Shown here in pieces: positions 54,801 through 64,000 of a stretch of DNA of 64,000 nucleotides (position 1 is its first letter; each line of letters begins with the position of its first letter). The DNA comes from Azolla caroliniana. Its lineage: Eukaryota > Polypodiophyta. Location of the stretch: assembly GCA_043228905.1 (NCBI GenBank), contig JBHGNT010000001.1, positions 25,668,001 through 25,732,000 on the forward strand, written 5' to 3'. Under the pieces are notes generated by a model. That model did not search any database and was not told the origin of the DNA. It was given only the letters and a program-made list of their open reading frames with translations. Both the position numbers and the translations under genes were made by a program.

Positions 54801-57800
54801 ATTACATGTGTGCATGTGATATTAGAGTGAATCCATTGGAACTTGACCCAAAGAGGATGGGAATGTGAGACTTCACGGGTACAAAGTTTGAGGACCATCA
54901 ACGTCTAGTGGTAGCAAAATGTTTAGAAACATGTCCATCCACTTCATTGTCACCACTTTCTCATTATAGCTTACAGATGCCCTTCAAAAATCCTAACAAC
55001 CTTCAAACCCTTGACCTTACCATTTTTAATGGTTAATTGTTGTCACTCGAGCTATGATCAATTGTTGATTTCAATCATCTCATCACATGTCCTTTTTAGC
55101 TACATCTTCAACCAAACCCTTAAATTATTGTAATCTTGAATTTTAGAGACTTTCCACCTCTGTACACACCAGATGTGTCACACAAAGTGAACAATGGTGG
55201 TACAAATGGTTTCTTGTTGAGTCAAATTAGCAAACTAGGATTATTTTATTTTATCTTGCTAACAACATACCAATTATAGGATCAAAACTTACTAGACTAA
55301 AATTGTCATTTTTTCTTTTGTTTATTGTTTTAACCATGATCTATATTCAAATAACAACATTGTGGGGAGCTTAGAGCATTACAGAAGATACTCTAAGTCA
55401 TGCAAGTATATGAAGCAAAGATGTAGGTGTGGCCCACATCTTATTATTTGATTTATTCTTTTTGGTTGTTATCTATCATTGAGTCTAGTTGGTTTTGGAC
55501 CTATTTCATGATGATCTCATACGAAATTCACTACTAGATTTGCCTACAAATTTTGGAATTCATCTATTCCTTTTATAAATACATACTTCGTTTCTAACAT
55601 TTTCAATTAGTTGGTAAGAGTATCTTGTTACTAAATTATAGGTCAAAACATGAGAACATACTCGGGCCAAAAATGGTCATTTATACAAAAGTCTAAAGAT
55701 AAGTAAACTCATGTCTTGCATTATGGATATTTATGAAGTTCATTGGCCAAGTGAAAAAGTGTGTATGTGACAAAAAAGACCTTCCAAAAAATAATTGTAG
55801 TCAAACATTATTCATTCATATATTCTAGAAGTAAAGCTATTCTCTTTATTTGCTCAAGGATCTTGCCTTCTTCCTGTGCATCTTTCCATCTTCTTATAAT
55901 TTCTTAAGTTTTCTTTTGTCCTCCTCATATGCTTTACAATCAACTTTCTTTTGTGTAAGGGTGTGATCGTTAAACACAAACCTTTGTGTACCTTTTGAGG
56001 TAGATCCAACTATTGGCAAGAATGATCATTATCTCTGGATTACTATATCGTCGATGTAGAGTAATACATAAGTGGGAAAGAAACAAGGCCTCTTCACTCA
56101 TGTTGAATACTTCTCCTTTATATGAAAAATGAGAAATTAGAAAATGTTGTGCATTAGGATAAAGCATACACAATGATCAAATACAAAATACAGTAAATAG
56201 AACGTGAAGAGCTACAATATGTCAATTATACAAACATCTCAATAGCACCAAGTGACAATTGTGATTATCCACCCATGTGTTCAAGACTACAATTCTCAAG
56301 ATGATCAAGAGTTCTTTCAAAACTTTGTTCTAGATATGTTTGTATTTCTTTTAGGGGTTTGCGTTAAGTTTGGTACTAGTAGTCTTTCTTGGTATAAGTT
56401 AGCCTTTCGTTTGTTAAAGCTTTGTAGTAGGTCTACCACGGGATTAGTTCGTCTTTAGGGAATTTTCAGAATAAGTTTGATAGTTGTCTCCTTTTTCAAA
56501 TTTGTTGTCTATTTTTGGTCTCTTGGACAAGTTTCTCTTTCTCGCCATGATTTAATCTTCTTTATTTTCTTTTGCCTTAGTTGAATTCGCCTAGGTTTTT
56601 ATTTAAGCATTCCTCTAAAGTCTTTTCGGTGGGGAATTTTTTTGTGTAAGCTTTTCTTTAGGGGCTTTTGGGATAATCTAGCCTCTCTTATGGCTTTCAA
56701 TAGTGTATTGTTGGCCTGCCTAAACAAGTTTCAATCTATTTAGGCATATTTAAAGTCCTATTTTCCGTTTTGGGACTTGTTTTTTATAAAGTCTGTTTTT
56801 TTCGTCTTCATTAAGTTTTTAGGTTTCTTTAAGTTTTTTAATCTTCCTTAAGGTTGTTAAAGTGTTTATACATCTTTTTTTGTGTAAAGTGGTCTAGTTC
56901 TCTTTATTGTCTAATGAGGTCTAACTTTATCTTCTTCATTTTTTGTTATGTAGATGTTTAATTCAAGCTCTTTTACGTAAGTAATCCTTGAGTGAAATGA
57001 ATCAAATCATGGCTCAACATGGTGGATTCATCCCTATGCATCCATAGGCCACCTATGCAACAACTCTAGATTGAGTAGCTCTCAAAAAAGTTGCAAATTT
57101 AAAACATATTAACTAGATTCATTGCTTCAACGTCAAACTATTTATTGATAACCAAATGACATGAGGGTGGTGATAAATTGTCAATGGGTTGAGCAATATT
57201 GGGTAGAATACCATAGCCAATCAAATGAGGAGACAAAGAGTTAACGATGGTGAGGACTGTCTTGTGGATTGATGTTCGATCTTATGTGGTTTTAGGGTGA
57301 AGGATCAACATTTTATTTCATTGAATATTAGTTTGTAGCCAATGATTCTAGTGTTTATTGATCAGTCTACCCTCAACCTTGTAATCATCAACAATTCAAT
57401 TAATTTTAGTTTGTTTTAGGAGTCTCAAACTTAAAATAATTAAAACTTCACTTGTGTTGTGGTTTCACAATTCAATTCAACTCAAACTGAACCATCATTG
57501 TTTCCTACCTCAGCCTTAAAAGAATGTTCTTCCAGGACTTTGGTTAAGAGATCTCAATGGGGATGTGAAATGGGAAGAAAATCCACCAAATAGCATGTAC
57601 TTAGAATTCTTTGATCTAAGTTGGATTTGTTTTCTCCACTTTGTGTCATTCGTGAGAGAGATGGAAGGGGGTTATAGTGAAGAGCTTTTGCCTTATTTGG
57701 TGATACAACCAAAAGGTACTATATCAACAATTGGGTATACCTACCATTGACTCAAGAGGGCTCAATTTACGTGGTTATGAACACTATTAATAATCAAACA

Positions 57801-58427
57801 TCAAAACTAAGAAATAATCTCACTCAATGTTTGGCTAAACCTAGCTTTCTAACTTTGGGTTTGTAGGATATTAGGAACTCCAATTTAGAGTGAATCCCAA
57901 TTATTCAAACCGCAGGAAACAAACAAGTACAATCAAAAGGTCAATGGTCCTCATGACTCGGGATTGTTGGTTGTGGTACCTCCACCGACTAGCTAACTAA
58001 GTTTTTTTTCTCCTCTCTATGTTAATTTGTTTTAGCTTTTTTGTTCCTCTCTATGTTAATTTGTTTTACCTTTTTTGTTTTTAGATGTGATAATTATGTA
58101 TCGTGGATATAACTCCTAGAGGAGAATGTAAAAATGCAAGAGATTTTAGCATCAATAAATTGCTTTGCCAACATGAGATTCATGGTGTTCTAATACATGA
58201 AGAGCCTATATCTATGAGTGATTCTAATATTAATGGTTAGGTAAAGATTTTGATTATTTTTCTTAAACTATCTCATGACAGTGTTGCTTCTTTTCATTAT
58301 TCAAAGACATGAAATGTTCACGAGGTCAATGGTGTACTTACATCTAACAATGAAACATATGATGAAAACAATAAAAGAGATAACATCAATGTCTAGGTTG
58401 ATGAGGCCCCCTTTTCCAATTCGACAA

Positions 58428-58859
58428 GTGGGAAAATGTTACATAGTGATAGGTAGTAATAAATGTTGGTTATATCTTTTGTATCTTTGTCAAATGGTAG
58501 TTTCGCCTGCATTTTGGTTCACTATAACTTTAGGAATGAGGCATCATCTCTATTCTTGCTCTATGATTTTTTTCATTATGCATTTTTGCACCGAGTATAA
58601 ATGAAAACTTTACATTCACGTCAAGGTGGCTTGAGACATTTTGGTGGGAAAATGTTACATAGTGATAGGTAGTAATAAATGTTGGTTATATCTTTTGTAT
58701 CTTTGTCAAATGGTAGTTTCGCCTGCTTTTTGGTTCACTATAACTTTAGGAATGAGGCATCATCTCTATTCTTGCTCTATGATTTTTTTCATTATGCATT
58801 TTTGCACCAAGTATAAATGAAAACTTTACATTCACATCAAGGTGGCTTGAGACATTTTG
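58428..58859 (+). repeat. 216-bp tandem duplication
   Basis: 58428-58643 and 58644-58859 are near-identical, with three differences seen. Two of these are CpG to CpA changes in the second copy (near 58593/58809 and 58619/58835). The duplication is recent relative to its surroundings. Confidence 0.9.
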
Positions 58860-60344
58860 TTTTCTAGTACGCTAAAAATTTCAGTACCAAATCATTACTA
58901 AAGATTGTTCGACTTTCCGACACCATCTTATTGGTAAGAAGTGGTGGCATTTCTCATACTATTTTATATCCCTAGCATTGTTTGTCAATGAGATTTTTTG
59001 GCATTTACGATGATTTGTAAACATCTGAATTTTCAGCAACCAGAAAATCAAGAAACATGAATATCTCTTGCACTATGTGGTGGTCAATGAAAGGTGGAAA
59101 GGGATGTACACAATTTTGTTGGCTTAATATTATATGACACAATTGTCGGTATAAATACAAGAAATTGCCCAATTTATTGTAGTGGCACTAAAAGGAGTAA
59201 ATGGAAGCATGCCATTTAATGTGGATTGTATAGTAAACGAGCCTTACTTATTGTTGGGGCAATTGCCCATGATCATCTAAACTAGCACTTTGGCTAGGTT
59301 CCTAGTTTCCGCCATCTTGTAACCACATCTCCTTATCGTGATTCTTTTGCTTCTAATAAAATTACAATCATGGAGGTGTAGGTTTGACATAACTCTATCT
59401 GCATGAAGCTAACTCTTATTCTTATCTCGATAACTTAAAGAAACAATTGTTTATTATGTTAGGCACTGCGAGGAGACCCCATGTGGTGTCATTTACAAGG
59501 CAACTCAAGCTCCCGCTCAATTCACAAGATTTTAAGCTTCTACATAGCTAATGCTTGAAACCTATTTCTTAAAACAAAGTTGAGAATAGTGCCTAAGGTG
59601 GATACTATGGCACAAGAACTCTCCTTTTCTCCTAACCATAGCTTCTAAATATTGCCTAACATTAAGAAATTGTTGACTTATTTTTGGCCATTTACCACAC
59701 ATAGAGAGATCAAGGCATGAGTATATGTAAGGGAGAACTATATTTGGATTTGATAAAACAATGAATAAATTCATTCAAATGAAATGCTTTGAAAGGTATA
59801 AACAATGATTGTGAACTTAATGGTAGCCAACTAAGGTTCTAACCCAATTGAAAAAAACAAATTGTTCAATAATAACTTCATTGTAAAAATAGTAAAGCAT
59901 GTGCACCATGTTTAGAGAAGCTCAATTTTTTTTAAACAAGTCCTCATTTGGACATTCGTTCTTTGCCATGACAAGGAATAACAACTTTTCAAGCACCTTA
60001 ATTAGATGTCAATAAGTATCAAGAACCATCAAAATGATCCATATTAAATGCATTTTGTAATTGAGTGTGATTTCTATCATGTTTTGAAGGATTATGCAAT
60101 GTTTAAAAGCCTCAATAAATCATTTGGATTTTGATCATCTATCTCATCAAGCTTTAGAAAGACAATGAGTGATAATATTTGTGGGGACCGACAACACTTC
60201 ATGTTTTTAGATTGCACTTGCGAAAAGTTTTAATAACATTGACAATCTCATTTTTTCCAAAACACAAAGAGTGAAATCAACATTTGTTAAAGAGAGTAAT
60301 TAATTAATAACAATAAGACCTGCCTAGATAAATGATGGAATTTG

Positions 60345-60627
60345 GACAAAAATTGTGCATGCTTGTGGGATTCACAAGTTTTGATCTCTTTTCTCAATCT
60401 ACTCTAATCTATTCTAAACTTTTTCAATTTATTATTACTTAAGATAAACTAAAAAAACTATACTTGTGGGATTCACAAGTTTCTATCTCACTTTCTAATA
60501 ATCTATTCATAACTAGACTCGTCTCAAATTCTTCCTCGTCCTAGCCCAAAACCCCAGCGGTTCCCACCCAACTCATGCAACGATCTGGCGTCGAAAGGCA
60601 TGACACAGTTGGTGAACCCGACGTGGA
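60345..60627 (+). repeat. LTR right end and PBS of D-1
   Basis: The LTR end matches the LTR of D-2, including two copies of CTTGTGGGATTCACAAG (near 60363 and 60465) and the U5 block ACCCCAGCGGTTCCCACCC. It ends CATGACA at 60605. The PBS TGGTGAACCCGACGTGGA follows, with 17 of 18 bases of the family-A consensus. Confidence 0.78.
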
Positions 60628-60640
60628 GACTGTAGAGGCG

Positions 60641-62032
60641 ATGAACATGATGATGATGATGTTCGAGTGGATGCTACAAGAACAACGAGCGATGTCGGAG
60701 ATCACGGTTGCAGTAAAGCGGCTCATACAATGAAACGGACAATTCAATGGAAAGGATGTGTCACACTATCTACGTGACTACAAGGCGGAGATGATGCGAT
60801 GTGGGATACCGGAAGGATTGCAAGTGATATCCTTCAATCGGGTAGCCACAGATGAGCTACAAGAGAGAATCCACAAGATACGACAACAAAACCCGACATG
60901 GGGGTCCTTTGAAGAAGCTTTACGAGAGGCATATGACTACGAGAGATTGAAGGGACGAGATCGACGCGAGTTTGACCAATGGGTGGCATCGGAGAAGACC
61001 CACCGAAGCGCGACACAAGCATTCCTAAAGTTCGAGTATCATTTTGCTCGACTCTTGGAGCGGGAACAAAGATTGGTGGGGGAGGATAAAGTCCTAATGT
61101 TCGTAAGATCAATCGATCGGAAGGAAAGGATGGACATCGGGATCCAACTTGAAGACGATTACAGTGCAAATGGCCTTACCAAGGATTGGGTTGAAGTCGA
61201 AAGAGTATGTCGAAGATATGATAAGAGGAAGACGAGAATATCGTTAGCAACAACATGGCCTATAAGGGATGATCAATTGAGGACGAATGATGTGTCCAAC
61301 ACGAAGGCTGAAGTACGATACGTCAATACCACAGGAGAGGGTATAGAACAAGGCATCCTCTTGTCTTGCGAAAGAACGATGGCTAAGGATAAGACCGATG
61401 ACTTGAGAGTGGCGAAAACCACTTCAAGGGTGGAAGAAGGTTTTGGGACACAAGTGTCTGAAACATCGAGTGAAAAAGGGGTAAGCATAATCTATGCTTG
61501 CATGATCGAGGGAGATAAAGAGTGCGAGGCGGACGTGATTGAGGAGGTAGTCACGAAAGATGACATCGAATCGGAGGTGGCTATGGATGAGTCAATGGCG
61601 GATAGCCGAGGCAAGACTCTCCCAACACTAATTCTAGAAACTTCGGCGGTTACGTTCGAAAAGCAACGTGAGACCCAAGAGACAGAAGGTGGCGGAGAGA
61701 AAACGAAGGTTGAAGTCGATGCATACGATGGAGAAATAGCCGAGAAGGTGGCTATGGGTGATATGACAAAGGACGATAATATCGAGGATTCCTACCCACT
61801 AATTCTAGAGACTTCGGCGGTTGTGTCTGAGAACCAACGTGAGACTAGAGAGACGGGAGATGGCGGCAAGGAAGGTAAAGTCGGAAGCCAGTTCGGATGG
61901 AAGATGATCCATCCGAAATTCCGATCTAAACGAAAGCCGAACCAAGCGGAAGTGGATTCGGTCGAAATTCGATCAGTCGAGCCCGACCCGGATGGAAATC
62001 GTTCTAGCCGAAAGCCGATCGGACGAGATTGA
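60641..62032 (+). pseudogene. gag: Gag-like protein of D-1
   Basis: From ATG 60641 (MNMMMMMFEWMLQEQ) with one TGA at 60731-60733, then open to 62032. Residues of the capsid region match family-A Gag in order: GKDVSHYLRDYKAEMMRCGI, TWGSFEEALREAY, VLMFVRSIDRKERMDIGIQL and WVEVERVCRRYDKRK. The second half is acidic and contains a repeated LILETSAV...QRET...GG unit, then SQFGWKMIHPKFRSKRK. There is no CCHC knuckle and no Asp-His-Gly protease. It probably forms or joins particles in trans. A shift near 62030 leads into a basic tail (62033-62245). Confidence 0.8.
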
Positions 62033-62250
62033 TCCGGACAAAAGTTAATCCGGCTCAACCGAAGGTCGAAGGTCAAGGCCGGTTAACACGAGGAAAAGGA
62101 AGCCAACCAAAACCAAAACCGAATCGGAAGGGGGCCGACTCGGTCAAAACCGATCGACCGAGTCCGATTCGGCCAAACGCGAATACGAATTCGATCGGAA
62201 GCCGATCCAACCAAAAGCTTATCGGACCAAAAGCCGACACAAACACACGC
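62033..62250 (+). other. D-1 sequence after the gag stop
   Basis: A Lys/Arg/Pro-rich frame (62029-62250) continues the style of the D-2 tail, suggesting that the original D-1 protein extended here before a frameshift. D-2's LTR starts at 62251. Confidence 0.5.
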
Positions 62251-62992
62251 TGTCGTGCCTTTCGGCTCCGGATCGTTTGCGTGAGTCGGGTGGGAACCAC
62301 CGGGGTTTTGGACTAGGAGGAGGAAGAATTTGAGACTATTATAATTATGAGTAGATTATTAGAAACTTGTGAATCCCACAAGTATAATGTATTTTATTGA
62401 TTAATATTTATGTAAGAATATGTATTTAGATTGATAGAGAAAGATATAGAAATCTCGTGAATCCCACAAGTATAGATTATATTATTTTCGTGAATCCCAC
62501 GATTATATTAATTGGTGTTTTAGGAAATATATCCAATTTCCCAAATATTTTTCACACAATTACATTGTGCTTCCCATCCTTATGTAGTGATGAGGAAGTC
62601 TTAGTAATCCATGCTTTTTCTCTAACTATAGACCCCATGCTTTTCCTATAGATAGACTATATGCTTTATCTAAAGTGATCATGCTTTTTTCTAACTTGTG
62701 CGTTTTTTATCATGCACGCTAGATGTGTATGTGTAGCTTTTTCTTTTGTTATGCGTTTTTCTAATGTTTATCCTAGCGTGAATTTACCTTTCTATGTGGG
62801 ACATCTATGCTTTAACACTAATGAAATGCTAGTGTAATGGTAAGACATTACATTATTAACATGGAGGTGCAAGGTTCGAATCTTGCCCTATGCATGTTCC
62901 ATTTATTTTGCTATTTTCTTCTATTTCTTCATTTTTTATTGAATCTAATACTATATACGTTTTTCACGTAGTGTACAAAATACACTACGACA
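62251..62992 (-). repeat. 3' LTR of D-2 (742 bp)
   Basis: The minus-strand LTR starts TGTCGTAGTGTATTTTGTAC, forming an 8-bp inverted repeat (GTAGTGTA/TACACTAC), and ends GGCACGACA at 62251 after the U5 block ACCCCGGTGGTTCCCACCC. Three GTGGGATTCACRA motifs lie in its second half. A PPT (TTTGGAGGGGGTGAG, 62993-63007) precedes it. Confidence 0.85.
62825..62890 (+). other. tRNA-like segment, antisense in D-2 LTR
   Basis: On the plus strand, an A-box TAGTGTAATGG (62830-62840) and a B-box GGTTCGAATCT (62873-62883) are 32 bases apart, with GCAAG/CTTGC arms around the T-loop. No complete acceptor stem is evident. The placement, near the LTR 5' tip and antisense to the element, parallels the family-C LTRs. 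Confidence 0.6.
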
Positions 62993-62993
62993 C

Positions 62994-64000
62994 TCACCCC
63001 CTCCAAACCCGCACATCCTCCGGTATGTGCCGAAGTTGTTGGTGTTTGTTAGTCTCCTCCGTCCGGTCTCTACCCGATTGGTTTCGTTGCCGGCTCGTAG
63101 TACCCTCGACTTCTCTTGTTATGTTGACTTTGTCTCTCCATTTGGAGCACATCCATTCTTTCCACCCGAACCATTGTCGACATCCGATCCACCATAGTCT
63201 TCGTTCGCTTTTTGCATGGCCCGCTTGGTCCTTGTCATCCGCGGTAGTATCTTTTCTTGCCCTCTTTCTTTTCTTCATCAATCTCGACTTCTTTTCGGAT
63301 TTTCGGTTTAGTCGGATTAGCTTACTTCCGATTCGGTCTCGTCGGATCGTCTTTCGTTTAGTTCGGCTTCCTTTCCGATTTGTATTCGGTCGATCCGGAC
63401 TCGGTTGATCGGTTTTTACCGATTCAGTGCTCTTTCGGGTCGGTTTCTTTTCTTTTCTTTTCGTCCGGATTTGCTTTCTTTTCTTCGTTTTCACCTGCCT
63501 TGTCCGGTTCGACTTTCGGCACTTCTTTCCGTTGTTCGCTACGTAGGTCCTCCGATATGTGCTCGTTGTTCGGTCCTCGTGTGGTTGTAATGCATGCTTC
63601 TTTTCTCGCCGTAGCGCGTGCTTCTTTATTCGCCATAACACGCGTTTCTTTATTCGCCGTAGAGCGTGCTCTGTATTACGCGCTTCTCCCGTCGTAGACC
63701 CGACCTCCGCATTGTCGCACTTTCTTTTAGATTGGAATTTCGGATGGATCATTTTCCATCCGAACCGACTTCCGACTTTACCTTCCTCGCCGCCATCTCC
63801 CGTCTCTCCGGTCTCACGTTGGTTCTCGGACACAACCGCCGAAGTCTCTAGATATTGTTGGCATGAATCCTCGGTATTACCTTCTTTCGTAGTTTCACCC
63901 TTAGCATTCTTCTCGGCTATCTCTTCATCGTATTCGTCGGCTTCGACATTCGTTTTCTCTCCGCCACCTTCCGTCTCTTCGGTCTCACGTTGCCTTTCGA
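62994..64000 (-). CDS. gag: Gag-like protein of D-2, C-terminal part
   Basis: The frame is open from the window edge (64000) to a TGA at 62994-62996, at least 335 codons. It contains the acidic repeat (RETEETEGGG, LETSAVVSENQRETGE), SRFGWKMIHPKFQSKRK, a stretch of repeated KKHALRR-like units near 63640, a very basic Lys/Arg region and ends RHIPEDVRVWRG immediately at the PPT. No zinc knuckle, protease or RT motif is visible. The basic tail could substitute for the missing knuckle in RNA binding; that is inference. No stop is seen, unlike D-1. Confidence 0.7.
   Translation of the reverse strand, partial: ERQRETEETEGGGEKTNVEADEYDEEIAEKNAKGETTKEGNTEDSCQQYLETSAVVSENQRETGETGDGGEEGKVGSRFGWKMIHPKFQSKRKCDNAEVGSTTGEARNTEHALRRIKKRVLWRIKKHALRREKKHALQPHEDRTTSTYRRTYVANNGKKCRKSNRTRQVKTKKRKQIRTKRKEKKPTRKSTESVKTDQPSPDRPNTNRKGSRTKRKTIRRDRIGSKLIRLNRKSEKKSRLMKKRKRARKDTTADDKDQAGHAKSERRLWWIGCRQWFGWKEWMCSKWRDKVNITREVEGTTSRQRNQSGRDRTEETNKHQQLRHIPEDVRVWRG

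Larger units (their letters stand above)
54162..60340. other. AT-rich tract without genes
   Basis: About 6.2 kb of AT-rich, CpG-poor sequence. The open frames are all under about 110 codons and show no domain; a 109-codon frame at 58275-58604 lies partly in a tandem duplication. Recognisable items are a decayed PBS/LTR relic (54650-54800) and the 216-bp duplication (58428-58859). The rest resembles very old transposon debris or intergenic DNA. Confidence 0.6.
60340..62250 (+). mobile_element. Gag-only element D-1
   Basis: The right end of an LTR (to 60605), PBS (60610-60627) and a Gag-like frame are present; the rest is cut by D-2 at 62251. No RT or integrase is found between the Gag tail and the D-2 junction, and the related D-2 shows Gag running directly into its PPT. 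The left LTR boundary is not clear. The final tetramer before D-2 is ACGC. Confidence 0.75.
62251..64000 (-). mobile_element. Gag-only element D-2, 3' part
   Basis: A minus-strand element with a 3' LTR (62251-62992), a PPT with the preceding CATACCGGAGGATG stretch as in family A, and a long Gag-like frame running off the window edge. There is no pol between Gag and PPT. It sits in D-1 with ACGC on its left flank. Confidence 0.8.

Noticed and set aside
57565-57750. A small gene encoding 61 residues
   Set aside because: No homology recognised, no neighbouring exons or promoter signals, and the length is expected by chance in 6 kb.
58275-58604. A 109-codon gene in the AT-rich tract
   Set aside because: No recognisable domain, half of it lies in a tandem duplication, and codon use follows local AT richness.

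Overview
The window is a block of nuclear repeats from a land plant or close streptophyte relative. It consists almost entirely of LTR retrotransposons nested inside one another. A plant-type chromovirus primed by initiator tRNA-Met, LTR promoters with plant-like TATA boxes, and relics in which CpG has decayed to TpG/CpA point to a methylated plant genome. I could not identify the species. A non-flowering plant is possible, because families A and C do not look like the common angiosperm lineages, but that is a guess. I see no convincing host gene, rRNA or functional tRNA gene.

Three autonomous Ty3/gypsy-type families occur. Family A has a primer-binding site (PBS) that fits the 3' end of tRNA-Trp, a Gag with one CCHC knuckle, an unusual Asp-His-Gly protease, a separate pol frame and no chromodomain. 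Family B is a chromovirus with 455-bp LTRs and an initiator-Met PBS. Family C is a second chromodomain lineage whose LTRs carry an antisense tRNA-like segment. A fourth group, D, has a family-A-like capsid region followed by a charged tail and no pol, but shares the A-type PBS, PPT region and LTR tips. It looks like a gag-only passenger of family A.

Layout. From 1 to 11520 three family-A copies lie on the minus strand (A-a, A-b, A-c), apparently each inserted in the next; C-1 (7358-10674) interrupts A-c. An old plus-strand A element, A-d, runs from 11521 to 51879 and is split by B-1 (13085-27278), C-2 (27803-31763), A-f (32282-47326) and a solo LTR (49818-50552). B-1 carries the youngest and only intact element, A-e (14178-21484). 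A-f carries two solo LTRs, one of which is split by A-g (35412-42117). Most junctions are confirmed by target-site duplications and by the host reading frame resuming on the other side. Beyond A-d come GC-rich unidentified sequence, a solo LTR (52210-53643), a GT microsatellite, about 6 kb of AT-rich decayed DNA (54162-60340), and two D elements, D-2 inserted in D-1.

LTR divergence counted by eye is about 3/793 for A-e, 8/455 for B-1 and 10/588 for A-g, which agrees with the nesting order. The most notable signals are: (i) every scorable family A/D insertion lies at a CpG-centred tetranucleotide with a 4-bp duplication; (ii) a conserved UUUUUAG plus a covarying stem at the gag-protease/pol junction, suggesting -1 frameshifting; (iii) the gag-only D elements; and (iv) tRNA-like Pol III box pairs antisense in the LTRs of two unrelated families.
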